Shown: piece after piece, positions 18,870 to 27,230 of the stretch
Numbering within the stretch: the first letter of the stretch is position 1
How the letters are laid out: every line of letters starts with the position of its first letter
Source: DATFRY01 sp963764695
GTDB lineage: Bacteria; Myxococcota_A; Polyangia; Haliangiales; Haliangiaceae
NCBI GenBank assembly: GCA_963764695.1
Contig: CAVXTW010000007.1
Span: 868,001 to 932,000, forward strand
Direction: 5' to 3'
DNA length: 64,000 nucleotides
Notes under the pieces: model-generated
What the model was told of the DNA's origin: nothing
What the model saw: only the letters and a program-made list of their open reading frames with translations
The model's database searches: none
Position numbers and translations under genes: made by a program

Positions 18870-19553
18870 TTACGCCCTTCCCTCCTTGAGGACGTAATCG
18901 ATGAACTCGGACGAGACGTCACTCATGTCCACGACCATGTTCTCCACGCGGCCCGTGAAGTAGTTGAACGCGATGGCGGCCGGGATCGCGACCAGAAGGC
19001 CGAAGGCGGTGGAGATGAGGGCCTCCGAAATACCGGGGCCGATGACATCGATACCACCGCCCTCCTTCAGCTTCTGGAAGGAGTTGATGATGCCGAGCAC
19101 CGTGCCGAACAGACCCACGAACGGGGCGATCGACGCGATGGTCGCCAGTCCGCCGAGGCCCTTGCGCAGGCTGGCGGTCTCGCGCTCCTTCACGCGCTCG
19201 AGCGAGCGGTTGACCGAGTCCACCAGGTCGAACTCGCCCACGTCGTCCGGGCCGCCCTGCTCCAGCGCGTCACGGCCGCCCTTGTAGGCGGCGAGGCCGG
19301 ACTCCACGACCTTGGCGACCGGGCTCTTGCCGTGCTTGCGCGCGGCGCTGAGCGCCTCGTCGACCTTGCGCTTGCCCAGGTAGTCGCGCAGAGCGAGGAC
19401 GTAGCTGTACGACTGGCGCGACCCCTTGTAGAACGTCAGCCAGCGCTCGACGATCACATAGAGCGACCAGATCGACATCAAGAGCATGAACACGTTCACG
19501 AACTTGACTGGCAAGCCCATGTGTTCCCACATTTCGAGGAGACTGAAGTCCAT
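18870..19553 (-). CDS. exbB: ExbB/TolQ/MotA-family proton-channel protein
   Basis: 227 residues with three transmembrane helices: near the N-terminus (VKFVNVFMLLMSIWSLYVIV), and two in the C-terminal half (LGGLATIASIAPFVGLFGTV; ISTAFGLLVAIPAAIAFNYF). The signature around APFVGLFGTVLGIINSF and GISEAL is typical of MotA_ExbB. It forms the pentameric inner-membrane pore that surrounds the ExbD dimer. It sits between tonB and two exbD genes, all on the minus strand, so it belongs to a dedicated TonB energiser rather than the Tol-Pal system; no tolB or pal is present. Confidence 0.93.
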   Translation of the reverse strand: MDFSLLEMWEHMGLPVKFVNVFMLLMSIWSLYVIVERWLTFYKGSRQSYSYVLALRDYLGKRKVDEALSAARKHGKSPVAKVVESGLAAYKGGRDALEQGGPDDVGEFDLVDSVNRSLERVKERETASLRKGLGGLATIASIAPFVGLFGTVLGIINSFQKLKEGGGIDVIGPGISEALISTAFGLLVAIPAAIAFNYFTGRVENMVVDMSDVSSEFIDYVLKEGRA

Positions 19554-19611
19554 CGCGCTCTGTTCCTTTTCTCGTGGGTTTCCCTGGTAGCAGGTGCCGC
19601 CGCCCGCAGCC

Positions 19612-20334
19612 CTACCGTGGACGATAGATGAAGGTCACGGACGTGCAGACCGGCACCGCCTTGCCGTTGACCTGGAACGGACGGTATTTCCACTCGCGCA
19701 TCTTCTGCTTGATCTTGTTGTCGTACGCCGGGTAGTTGGTCGACTTCAAGACCGAGATCTTGTCGACGGTGCCGCCGGCGTTGAGGCACATCTTCACGAC
19801 GCCGACCGTCCCCTTGCCCGACCGCGCCATCTGCGTGGCGACGTCGTTGGGGGGCTGGATGTCCTTCTCACCGGAGATGCGCTGCGCCTCGAGGGCGACC
19901 TGCGGCACCACCTTGGGGGCCTCGACCTTGGGTGGCTCCTCGACGCCGCCGAGCACGCCGCCCTCGACGCCGCCGAGCACGCCGCCGGCGACTCCGCCTT
20001 CGACTCCGCCCTCGACGCCCTCGTCCTCGGCGACCTGGACCTCTTCCGGCTCGATCTTCTTCTGATCGGGCTGGACGGTCTCCTTGACCTTGCGCACGAT
20101 CCGCTTGGCCTCGTTCTTCGGCTTGCTGGATCCGGCCGGCGGCGGAGGTGGCGGAGGTGGCGGCGTCGACAGCGCCAGCTCGGTGTCAGGAGGCTCGAGC
20201 TTCTGGATCGCCCACATCGACCGCACCACCACCGCACCGCCGACGCCGGCGTGGATGATGAGCGAGACGGTGATGATGATCGTCATCCACTTGCTGCGCC
20301 TGGCCAGCTTGGCACCGACGTAATTGTCGAACAC
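19612..20334 (-). CDS. tonB: TonB family protein
   Basis: 240 residues. A short cytoplasmic part, one transmembrane helix (WMTIIITVSLIIHAGVGGAV), a polyproline stretch of nine prolines near residue 65, a Lys/Glu-rich linker, and a Gly-Gly-Val repeat segment (EGGVEGGVAGGVLGGVEGGV). The C-terminal TonB fold has GTVGVVKMCLNAGGTVDKI and YDNKIKQKMREWKYRPF. It spans the periplasm and transmits the ExbB/ExbD proton-motive force to outer-membrane receptors, most simply the one at 13-16.4 kb. It starts 15 nt downstream of the TPR lipoprotein stop. Confidence 0.9.
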   Translation of the reverse strand: MFDNYVGAKLARRSKWMTIIITVSLIIHAGVGGAVVVRSMWAIQKLEPPDTELALSTPPPPPPPPPAGSSKPKNEAKRIVRKVKETVQPDQKKIEPEEVQVAEDEGVEGGVEGGVAGGVLGGVEGGVLGGVEEPPKVEAPKVVPQVALEAQRISGEKDIQPPNDVATQMARSGKGTVGVVKMCLNAGGTVDKISVLKSTNYPAYDNKIKQKMREWKYRPFQVNGKAVPVCTSVTFIYRPR

Positions 20335-20349
20335 GGGCCGGTCCTCCTT

Positions 20350-21303
20350 TTACTTGGTGGCAGGCGGCGGGGTGGTGGAACCCGCTGCACCCGTCTGGCC
20401 AGGCTGAGCAGGAGCTGCTGGCTGGCCTGGCTGGCCGGCGGGAGGCTGTCCCGCCGCGCCTGGGCTTACAGATTTCTGGCCTGCTGCCGCTTGCTCGCCC
20501 TTCTTGATCTCGGTGAAGCGACCCTGGTGGTACTTCTGCGCCGCCGCTTCCACGCCCTTGGCCCAGTGAGCCCCGTGGGCGATCGAACGGTGCTGGTACA
20601 GAGAGCCCATCAGGCTCTGCACCAGCGCGTGCTTCGGATCCAGAGCCTCGGCCTTCTGCAGCGACGCGATGCCGGTGTCGGCAATGACGAGGCGCTCGAA
20701 GTCGATGACCTCGGGCTTCTGCAGTCGGCTCCACTCCATCTGCGCGATGTCCAGGTACGCCTTCACCTTGGCGCCGCGGTCAGTCTCCATGTCGGCGCGC
20801 TTCGTGTGCCACTCGCGCGCCTTGTCGAATTGACCCGCCTGCCGGTAGATGTTGGCCAGCTTCTCTAGGACGCTGCGGTCGTGTGGATTCTTGGCCTGGA
20901 CGTCGGACCAGTAGGCGATCGCCTTCTGGAACTGCCCTGAGTCGAGCCAGATGGTGGTCAGCAGGCTGATCACCTTCTGATCGGCCGGCTCGAACTTCAG
21001 GTACTCCATGAAGTGAGCCGCCGACTTCTCGGCGAGGGCGCGGTTCTCCTTGGTCTCGACGCCGGGCTGGAACAGCTTGTAGTAGGCGAGCCCGGCGTTG
21101 TGATGGCCGATGTAGAGCTCCGGCGTGCGATCCAGCGCATCCTGGTACATCTCGACGGCCTTGCTGTAGCGGCCCTCGGCGTAGGCTTTGTTCGCGTCCT
21201 GGATCTCTCGCCGGGAGGAAAGCTCGTCGCAGCCGGCACCCAGGAGAGCCGTTACGAGAGCGGCACATGCGGCGAGAGCCGCGTTGGTTCCCGAGTAGCG
21301 CAT
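20350..21303 (-). CDS. TPR-repeat lipoprotein, first gene of the Ton operon
   Basis: 317 residues. The ATG at 21303 is chosen because AGGAG lies just upstream; six codons further up another ATG (MPRQEI) is possible. The signal peptide ends in the lipobox LGAGC. Several TPR units follow (IQDANKAYAEGRYSKAVEMY; SVLEKLANIYRQAGQFDKAR) and a Pro/Gln/Ala-rich tail. Such TPR lipoproteins upstream of tonB/exbBD occur in myxobacteria. It may scaffold or localise the Ton complex, which is inference. A good promoter lies 28-56 nt upstream. Confidence 0.82.
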   Translation of the reverse strand: MRYSGTNAALAACAALVTALLGAGCDELSSRREIQDANKAYAEGRYSKAVEMYQDALDRTPELYIGHHNAGLAYYKLFQPGVETKENRALAEKSAAHFMEYLKFEPADQKVISLLTTIWLDSGQFQKAIAYWSDVQAKNPHDRSVLEKLANIYRQAGQFDKAREWHTKRADMETDRGAKVKAYLDIAQMEWSRLQKPEVIDFERLVIADTGIASLQKAEALDPKHALVQSLMGSLYQHRSIAHGAHWAKGVEAAAQKYHQGRFTEIKKGEQAAAGQKSVSPGAAGQPPAGQPGQPAAPAQPGQTGAAGSTTPPPATK

Positions 21304-21330
21304 GATCTCCTGACGGGGCATTCGAGCGCG

Positions 21331-21359
21331 GTTATAGCGGGTTCGGTCGGAAGCTACAA
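21331..21359 (-). promoter_or_regulatory. Sigma-70-type promoter of the TPR lipoprotein-tonB-exb operon
   Basis: On the minus strand TTGTAG (-35) and TATAAC (-10, five of six matches) are separated by exactly 17 nt. The predicted start of transcription would leave a leader of about 20 nt before the ATG at 21303. The rest of the 193-nt gap between this operon and the upstream gene shows no other feature. Confidence 0.55.
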
Positions 21360-21496
21360 TCCCGTTTCCGACGGGTGAAGGGTCGCGTATACCACGCGGC
21401 CGCGGTGGCCGTCGCTTCCGCGATGGCTGACACACCCTGGCAACGCGCCGCCCCGGCACCGAGAGCTCGGTCGGCGGAGGTCGACAGGGATGACCC

Positions 21497-22135
21497 TCAT
21501 TTGACAGGGATCCTGAATGGAAGCCTGAGGACGTGACTCTCGACCTCTGCGTGGCCGTCCGCGCGCAGCTGCACCGAGGCAAACGCCTTGCGGGCACACT
21601 CGATCATGCCGCTCGACTCCGGCACGCCGTGGTGCTGGACGTCCACATCAAGCACCGATACCACGCCCGAGTGCACCGAGACTCGCAGAGAGCCCTGGAT
21701 CTGCGCGCCGGGCTCCACATCTCCCGCGTGCTCGTCGCTGCACTTCTTGATCGCCGGGTCCAGGGTGCGGCGCAGGTTCGCGATGATCGGTGGTTGAACG
21801 ACGCGTCCCGGCCGCCGGTTGGGGAAGCGACGCGCCACCCCGCCGCTGGCGGTCTCGCCCCGATGATCGCGGATTCCGGCCTCCTTGGCCTCGCCCGAGG
21901 CGTCGGCGGCCTCATCATTATTATTGTTCCCATCCCCGGTGGCGACCGGCGCTTGCGGCTGCGCCGGCTCGGACGGATCCGGCGCCGCCCCGTCGCTGAC
22001 CGCGCCGGCGCCGGTGGCCGGGGACAGAGGCGTGCGCTCGCTGTCGTGGGTGGTCGAGCGCGGCCACAACAGCAGGATCGCGGCGACCGCGACCCCCGCG
22101 GCCACCACGCCGAAAAGCCACGCCCTCGATCTCAT
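21497..22135 (-). CDS. Membrane-anchored protein with TonB/AgmX-like C-terminal domain
   Basis: 212 residues. The start ATG has an AGGAGA site and overlaps the birA stop (ATGA). One N-terminal transmembrane helix (AWLFGVVAAGVAVAAILLLW) is followed by a disordered Pro/Ala/Asn-rich linker. A C-terminal domain contains IKKCSDEH, a SLRVSVHSGVVSVLDVDV strand pair and IECARKAFASVQL. The two Cys-bearing segments, with a central VxSVxxxxV pattern, resemble the AgmX/PglI or TonB C-terminal fold common in myxobacteria. That match is by eye and tentative. The function is not known. Confidence 0.65.
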   Translation of the reverse strand: MRSRAWLFGVVAAGVAVAAILLLWPRSTTHDSERTPLSPATGAGAVSDGAAPDPSEPAQPQAPVATGDGNNNNDEAADASGEAKEAGIRDHRGETASGGVARRFPNRRPGRVVQPPIIANLRRTLDPAIKKCSDEHAGDVEPGAQIQGSLRVSVHSGVVSVLDVDVQHHGVPESSGMIECARKAFASVQLRADGHAEVESHVLRLPFRIPVK

Positions 22136-22890
22136 CTGTCTCCTTTTGAATCCGCCAGCAACTCGATGTCTCCGGCCACGACCTTCACATGGTGACCCTG
22201 ATCGTCTCGAACGTCGAGCGAGCCGTCCGGGCCTATGCCGAACGCAGTCCCCTCGGTGTCCACGCTTCCGGTCGTGACCCGGACTCGCGCGCCCTCCATG
22301 CCGCTCCACCGGGTCCATGCCGGACCTATCGCGGCCACGCCGCCCTGGAAGAAGCGATCGAGCCAGGTCTGCAGCCCGGGCAGGAGGCGCGCGCGGAACT
22401 CGGCCGGCGACGCGCGGCCGCCCTCGAGCGCCAGCGAGGTGGCGAGGGCAGCCAGCTCGGGCGGGAACGCGCGCGTGCCCAGGTTGACGCCGATGCCGAG
22501 GACGACGAAGTCGAGTCGATCGCCGCGCGTGGTCATCTCGGTCAGGATGCCGGCCAGCTTGCGCCGACCCACGACGACGTCGTTCGGCCACTTCACCGCC
22601 GCGCGCACGCCGAAGGCGGCCACCGCCTCGGCCACGGCGACGCCGGCGGCCAGCGTCACCGGCGGCAGCGAGGCCACGGGGACTGCAGGACGCAGCACGC
22701 ACGACAGATAGAGGTTCTCGCCCGGCGGCGAGTGCCAGGGTCGGCCCAGGCGCCCACGCCCGCGCCGCTGCGCCGCCGCCGTCACCACCGCGCCGTGGGG
22801 CGCGCCGGCCGCCGCCCGTGCCGCTGCCTCGTCGCTGGTCGACTCGCACTCGTCGAGCTCGTGCAGCTCGACGCCGAGCCAGTCGCTCAC
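22132..22890 (-). CDS. birA: Biotin--protein ligase (BirA), class I without DNA-binding domain
   Basis: 252 residues. It attaches biotin to the carboxyl-carrier protein of biotin-dependent carboxylases. Catalytic-domain signatures: ESTSDEA, an RGRGRLGRPWHSPPGENLY loop that binds biotinyl-AMP, VKWPNDVVVGRRKLAGILTE with the active-site Lys, and GIGVNLG. An N-terminal HTH as in E. coli BirA is absent, so this enzyme cannot act as the bio-operon repressor. The GTG start overlaps the nadC stop (GTGA). Its pairing with nadC is common in bacterial genomes. Confidence 0.93.
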   Translation of the reverse strand: MSDWLGVELHELDECESTSDEAAARAAAGAPHGAVVTAAAQRRGRGRLGRPWHSPPGENLYLSCVLRPAVPVASLPPVTLAAGVAVAEAVAAFGVRAAVKWPNDVVVGRRKLAGILTEMTTRGDRLDFVVLGIGVNLGTRAFPPELAALATSLALEGGRASPAEFRARLLPGLQTWLDRFFQGGVAAIGPAWTRWSGMEGARVRVTTGSVDTEGTAFGIGPDGSLDVRDDQGHHVKVVAGDIELLADSKGDR

Positions 22891-23735
22891 GCGAAGTCCA
22901 GCGCGATGTCGACCGCGCGCGCGGAGTGGGTCAGCGCGCCGACCGAGATGTAGTCGGCGCCGGCGCGCGCGTAGGCAGGCACTCGCTCCAGGGTGACTCC
23001 CCCCGAGACCTCGACGAGGACGCCGGCGGCGTGTGCGGTGCGCGCGGCCTGCTCGACCTCGGCGACCGACATGTTGTCGAGCAGCACGAGGTCGGCGCGG
23101 GCGGCGATGGCCTGGTCCAGCTGCTCGAGCGAGTCGACCTCGACCTGGATGCGCAGCGAGTGCGGCGCGCGCTCCCTCGCCCGCGCCACCGCGACGCCGA
23201 CGCCGCCGCACGCGGCGACGTGGTTGTCCTTGATCAGGATGCCGCTGCCCAGATCGGCGCGGTGGTTGTGACAGCCGCCGGCGCGCACCGCCGCCTTCTC
23301 CAGCGCGCGCCAGCCGGGCGTGGTCTTGCGAGTGTCAACAACGCGGGTCGATGTCCCGGCGACGGCCTGGGCGTACTGGCGCGACAGCGTGGCCACGCCG
23401 GACAGCCGCTGCAGGAAGTTGAGCGCGGTGCGCTCGGCGGCCAGGATCGGGACCGCCGGGCCGTCGAGGCGGGCGATGACCGCGCCGGCCGGTGCCACCG
23501 CGCCGTCGCCCAAAAGCGGGGTCCAGCCGATGCGCGGGTCAACCCGCTCGAGCACGGCGCGCGCGACCTCGAGGCCGAACACGACCAGCTCGGCCCGCGC
23601 GACCAGCGCGGCCGACACCGGGCCGCCGTCGCCGTCGAGCACGCTGGCGCTTGTCACGTCGCCGCGCCCCAGGTCCTCGGACAGGGCGAGATCGATGAGC
23701 TGCGACACCTCGGGCAGGCGGGCCAGGTTGATCAC
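22887..23735 (-). CDS. nadC: Nicotinate-nucleotide pyrophosphorylase (carboxylating), quinolinate phosphoribosyltransferase
   Basis: 282 residues, normal for NadC. It converts quinolinate and PRPP to nicotinate mononucleotide in de novo NAD synthesis. Visible motifs: EDLGRGDVTS, ERTALNFLQRLSGVAT, VVDTRKTTPGWRALEK, the HNHR stretch in GGCHNHRADLGSGILIKDNH, VEVDSLEQ, VLLDNM, and VEVSGGV. The start is GTG (VINLARL). It is the first gene of a small operon with birA. No nadA or nadB is in the window. Confidence 0.95.
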   Translation of the reverse strand: MINLARLPEVSQLIDLALSEDLGRGDVTSASVLDGDGGPVSAALVARAELVVFGLEVARAVLERVDPRIGWTPLLGDGAVAPAGAVIARLDGPAVPILAAERTALNFLQRLSGVATLSRQYAQAVAGTSTRVVDTRKTTPGWRALEKAAVRAGGCHNHRADLGSGILIKDNHVAACGGVGVAVARARERAPHSLRIQVEVDSLEQLDQAIAARADLVLLDNMSVAEVEQAARTAHAAGVLVEVSGGVTLERVPAYARAGADYISVGALTHSARAVDIALDFA

Positions 23736-23889
23736 CGGGCACTTATACCAGCCGACATCGCGACCGCGCCCGGGCGTCCCTGCGCGATGTGCGGCGGCTG
23801 GTGACCCGTGTGGGGCGAATTTTCTCCCTCAACTTTTTTGGTAAGCCGCCGATCAATAGCACTGTTCTTTTTCCGGGGGTCTCTGGTCG

Positions 23890-25272
23890 ATGAAGTTGCT
23901 CGTGCGGTGCGCGCCCACTCTCGTGCTGATGCTCGGCTCTGCCTGCGTCGTCGAGGACGGCGAACATGTAGGCGACAGCCAGCATGAGGGCACGTCCATC
24001 AACGGCATGTCCATCAACGGCATGTCCATCAACGGCATGTCCATCAACGGCATGTCCATCAACGGCATGTCCATCAACGGTATGTCCATCAACGGCATGT
24101 CCATCAACGGCATGTCCATCAACGGCGGCCAGCTGAGCGGGGTGCGCGCCGACGGCCAGCCGCTGTCCGGCAAGGGGCTCGTCGGCGCCAGCCTGACCGG
24201 CACCCTGTCGTCTGGCGGCACCCTGCCGATGCGCATCGAGTCCGCGGCCAAGCTGCCCGGTGACAACAAGGACGTGTGGGCGTACGGAGTCAGCTATGCG
24301 GACGGTCGCGTCTGGGCTCCGCTGTGTGGGACCAGCGCCGGCGGTCCGGTCCTCGCGGTGCCGCTGGCCGGCACCTGGGACCTCGGGGTCGGCGCAACCG
24401 GCGGCTCGTGGACACCGAGCGACACGAGCTTCACCTTCGCGTGCCGCGGCGCCGCGCTCGCCAAGTGCGTCGAGCTGGGATACAAGCCGTGGAAGTCGGT
24501 GGGCGGGGTCTCGCTGCGCGACCACCACCAGGCCTGCACGCGCATGCTGCGCGCCGACTACTGCGGCAACGGCCAGCCCGGCACCATCAACGGCTGGAGC
24601 GTCAACCTGTACGACAACCTGGGCGTGCAGAAGGACACCGAGAGCGGGAACGAGTGGGTGTTCGAGGCCCAGTGGTCGCCGTCCGGCGCCGCATGCGTGA
24701 ACGAGTACCGCCTGCTCGAGCTCGTGGTCAGCGGCGACGTCCCGAGCTGCGCGCTCGACAAGATCTCGACGACCTGCGAGGCGAGCGGCTTCAGCGGCGG
24801 CGCGATCCTGCGCAGCGAGTACAGCAGCGCCGGCGTTGTCGGCCTCGTCGAGGACCTGGTGGACCAGAACCCGGGCACCGCGCTGGCCGACAAGGTCGAG
24901 GACGCGCTCGTCTCGCTCGAGGAGGCGTTCGACGCCCTGCGCGGCGGGGCCAAGGAGCGGCTAAAGGCGGCCAACTACTTCGTCTCCGCCAACGGCGATC
25001 TCGAGGCGGCGGTCAAGGACAAGCTGCTGACCGCCGGCTACGGCAACGGCCTGCTCAACCGCATCACCGGCGTGGCTCGCCATCAGGCCACCTCCGCGGC
25101 CGCCGAGAACGCCTGCGGCGCGAAGTCGCGCAGCAAGCTGACCGAGGCGGCGAGCTACCTGGCCAAGGGCGACTCGCTGCGCGCGGCCGGCCGCCACAAG
25201 GACGCCAGCGACGCCTACAAGACCTCGGTGGTGCTGGCCCAGGACGCCGGGGGCAAGCGCTGCCAGCCGTGA
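23890..25272 (+). CDS. ADYC-domain lipoprotein with tandem MSING pentapeptides
   Basis: 460 residues. Signal peptide with lipobox LGSAC. Residues 35-79 are nine tandem pentapeptides, TSING once and MSING eight times, encoded by near-identical 15-bp units. The central domain contains the ADYC motif in MLRADYCGNGQ, with Cys-rich surroundings (CVELGYKPWKS; RDHHQACTR), matching the ADYC domain described mainly in Myxococcota. The C-terminal part is helical (EDALVSLEEAFDALRGGAKE) with a TPR-like last segment. An AT-rich tract upstream (23818-23875) may hold the promoter. The function is unknown; surface exposure is plausible. Confidence 0.8.
   Translation: MKLLVRCAPTLVLMLGSACVVEDGEHVGDSQHEGTSINGMSINGMSINGMSINGMSINGMSINGMSINGMSINGMSINGGQLSGVRADGQPLSGKGLVGASLTGTLSSGGTLPMRIESAAKLPGDNKDVWAYGVSYADGRVWAPLCGTSAGGPVLAVPLAGTWDLGVGATGGSWTPSDTSFTFACRGAALAKCVELGYKPWKSVGGVSLRDHHQACTRMLRADYCGNGQPGTINGWSVNLYDNLGVQKDTESGNEWVFEAQWSPSGAACVNEYRLLELVVSGDVPSCALDKISTTCEASGFSGGAILRSEYSSAGVVGLVEDLVDQNPGTALADKVEDALVSLEEAFDALRGGAKERLKAANYFVSANGDLEAAVKDKLLTAGYGNGLLNRITGVARHQATSAAAENACGAKSRSKLTEAASYLAKGDSLRAAGRHKDASDAYKTSVVLAQDAGGKRCQP
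23992..24126 (+). repeat. 15-bp tandem repeat, nine units, inside the ADYC lipoprotein gene
   Basis: Unit ATGTCCATCAACGGC repeated from 24007 to 24126 (eight copies), preceded by one variant beginning ACG. Only one silent third-position change (GGT near 24081) interrupts the array. The unit length is a multiple of three, so copy-number change would keep the frame. There are no spacers, so it is not a CRISPR array. Confidence 0.95.
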
Positions 25273-25349
25273 CCCGCGATCCGTCACCGACGCGCGCGAT
25301 TCGCGTCTCGCCGGAATAGCCGGCGCCTGCCGGGGCATCTCATGGAGGG

Positions 25350-27230
25350 ATGCCCCGGCTCGTTTTCGGGCGAGGTCGCCGATACGCTGCGCCGGTGCCG
25401 GAGAGCCGCGCCGACAGCGAGGGCCAGCCGGGCGACCTCGACGCATCCGAGATGGTGCGCGAGTTCGCGGCCGAGCTGGCCGATGCGCGTTCCCGGGCCG
25501 GCGGCGACGACGAGCGCGAGCGCCACGCGCTGTATCTTGTCGCGCTGGAGCGCGAGCGCCTCGTCGATGTCCACTACTCGGGTCGCCAGCTGGGCGCGCG
25601 GGTGGAGGAGCTGGCGGCTCCGGCGCGCGCCCGCGCTCTCATCCGCCACGCGTTCCAGTGGGCGTCGCGCGAGGAGCAGATGCACGCGCTGTTCGTGCGC
25701 GGCGTGCTGCTGCGCCAGCGCCGCCTGCGCGTGGCGCTGGCCGCGCTGTCCCGCCACTTCGCCGGCCTGGTCGCGGGCTGGTCCAGCGCGGTCCTGACCC
25801 ACGGCAGCTGGCGGCGCGCGCCGCTGTCCCGCCTGGTCGCACTCATCGCCAGCAAGGTGGGCATGATCACCGGCCGCGTGCCGCGCTCGGCGCGGCGCTC
25901 GCTCTCCTTCCAGTCGTTCCGCGACTTCTGCCTGTTCCAGGTCGAGGCCGAGCGCACCGCCGAGATGGCGTGGGCGCGGCTCGAGGCGCTGGGCGGCGAC
26001 CACGCCGCCACCTTCGCGCGCATCGGCGCCGAGGAGGCGCGCCATGGAAGAGTCTTCTCCGCCCTGGCCCGCGCCTTCACCGGCGACGACGTGCTCGGCC
26101 CGGCACCGGAGGCGCTCGAGGCAGAGCTGGCAACAATCGACGCCAGCTTCGTTCCCGCCCCGAGCGCGGCCGGGCGCGGCGGCCGCGTGATCGTGCGCGA
26201 GGCCGGCGCCACCGCCGAGGAGCGCATGCGCGCGGCGCTGGTCGACACCGGCCTGCTCGACGACGCGATGCAGCACCTGCCGCCGGGCGGCACGGTCGCG
26301 ATCAAGACCTGCTTCATGATGTCGTACGACCGCCGTGACGTCAGCCCGATGGTCGACCCGGCTCTGATAGACGCGCTGGCCGTGATGCTGCGCGGCCGCG
26401 GCGCCGGCGACGTGGTGGTGCTCGAGGCGCCCAACCACTACGACCGCTTCTTCGGCGGGCGCGCCGTGGCCGAGGTGGCCCGCTACATGGGCCTGGGCGC
26501 GGCCAGCTACCGGATCGCCGACGCCAGCGCGGACCAGCTGCCGCTCGGCGCGGCGCGCGGCCACGGCCAGGGCCTGGTCTCGCGCGAGTGGGCCGCCGCC
26601 GACCTGCGCGTGTCGCTCGGCAAGATGCGCACGCACCCGAGCTGGCTGGCCCACCTGTCGCTGTCCAACCTCGAGGGGCTGGGCCAGCGGGTGGACGAGA
26701 TGATCTTCGCCGACCGCCTGTTCGACCTCGGCACCGGCGCCACCATGATCCTGGACACGTTTCCCTGCCACCTGGCGGTGCTCGACGCGACCCGCGCGGT
26801 GCCGGACGGCGTCACCGGCATCCTCGGCTGCCGCCGCCCGCTCGACCCGGGCCGGCTCTACGCGGCGCGCGATCCGCTCGCCCTCGACCTGGTCGCGGCC
26901 CGCCACATGGGCCTGGTCGAGTTTCCGCGCGACGCGCCGATCGCCGTGGCGCGCGACTGGTTCGGCGATCCGCTGCCGCACGTGACGGTCGACGGCCCGG
27001 ACCAGCCGATCGCCGGCTTCCGCAGCCCGCACCGCAACGACTGGACCATCCTGATGTCGTCGCTGGCCTATCCGATCTACGCGTACGGCAGCCGGCGCGG
27101 CGCCATGTGGGTCCCGCGCATGGATGCCGCGGCGTTCCCGCCGCTGCGGCGCGAGGGTCCCGTGCTGTTCCTCGGCCGCCGCCTGCTGCGCGGTCTCTTC
27201 CGCTTCGGGCGGCCCGGAAAGGCCTCGTGA
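25350..27230 (+). CDS. Fusion of a ferritin-like diiron domain and a DUF362 domain
   Basis: 626 residues. The N-terminal 290 residues are helical and hold two Glu/ExxH pairs: EREQ-type Glu near residue 70 with EEQMH at 108-112, and VEAERTAEM at 198-206 with EEARH at 228-232, as in four-helix diiron carboxylate proteins. From about residue 310 a DUF362 domain follows (VAIKTCFMMSYDRRDVSP; DVVVLEAPNHYDRF; SLGKMRTHPSWLAHLSLSNL; GILGCRRPLDPGR). The start ATG sits very close to its GGAGGG site; a GTG at 25395 is an alternative. It overlaps the next gene by GTGA. Function unknown; the diiron assignment is by motif only. Confidence 0.7.
   Translation: MPRLVFGRGRRYAAPVPESRADSEGQPGDLDASEMVREFAAELADARSRAGGDDERERHALYLVALERERLVDVHYSGRQLGARVEELAAPARARALIRHAFQWASREEQMHALFVRGVLLRQRRLRVALAALSRHFAGLVAGWSSAVLTHGSWRRAPLSRLVALIASKVGMITGRVPRSARRSLSFQSFRDFCLFQVEAERTAEMAWARLEALGGDHAATFARIGAEEARHGRVFSALARAFTGDDVLGPAPEALEAELATIDASFVPAPSAAGRGGRVIVREAGATAEERMRAALVDTGLLDDAMQHLPPGGTVAIKTCFMMSYDRRDVSPMVDPALIDALAVMLRGRGAGDVVVLEAPNHYDRFFGGRAVAEVARYMGLGAASYRIADASADQLPLGAARGHGQGLVSREWAAADLRVSLGKMRTHPSWLAHLSLSNLEGLGQRVDEMIFADRLFDLGTGATMILDTFPCHLAVLDATRAVPDGVTGILGCRRPLDPGRLYAARDPLALDLVAARHMGLVEFPRDAPIAVARDWFGDPLPHVTVDGPDQPIAGFRSPHRNDWTILMSSLAYPIYAYGSRRGAMWVPRMDAAAFPPLRREGPVLFLGRRLLRGLFRFGRPGKAS

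Noticed and set aside
23992..24126. Possible CRISPR-like array.
   Set aside because: The repeats are contiguous, have no spacers, stay in frame and encode MSING units in a lipoprotein.
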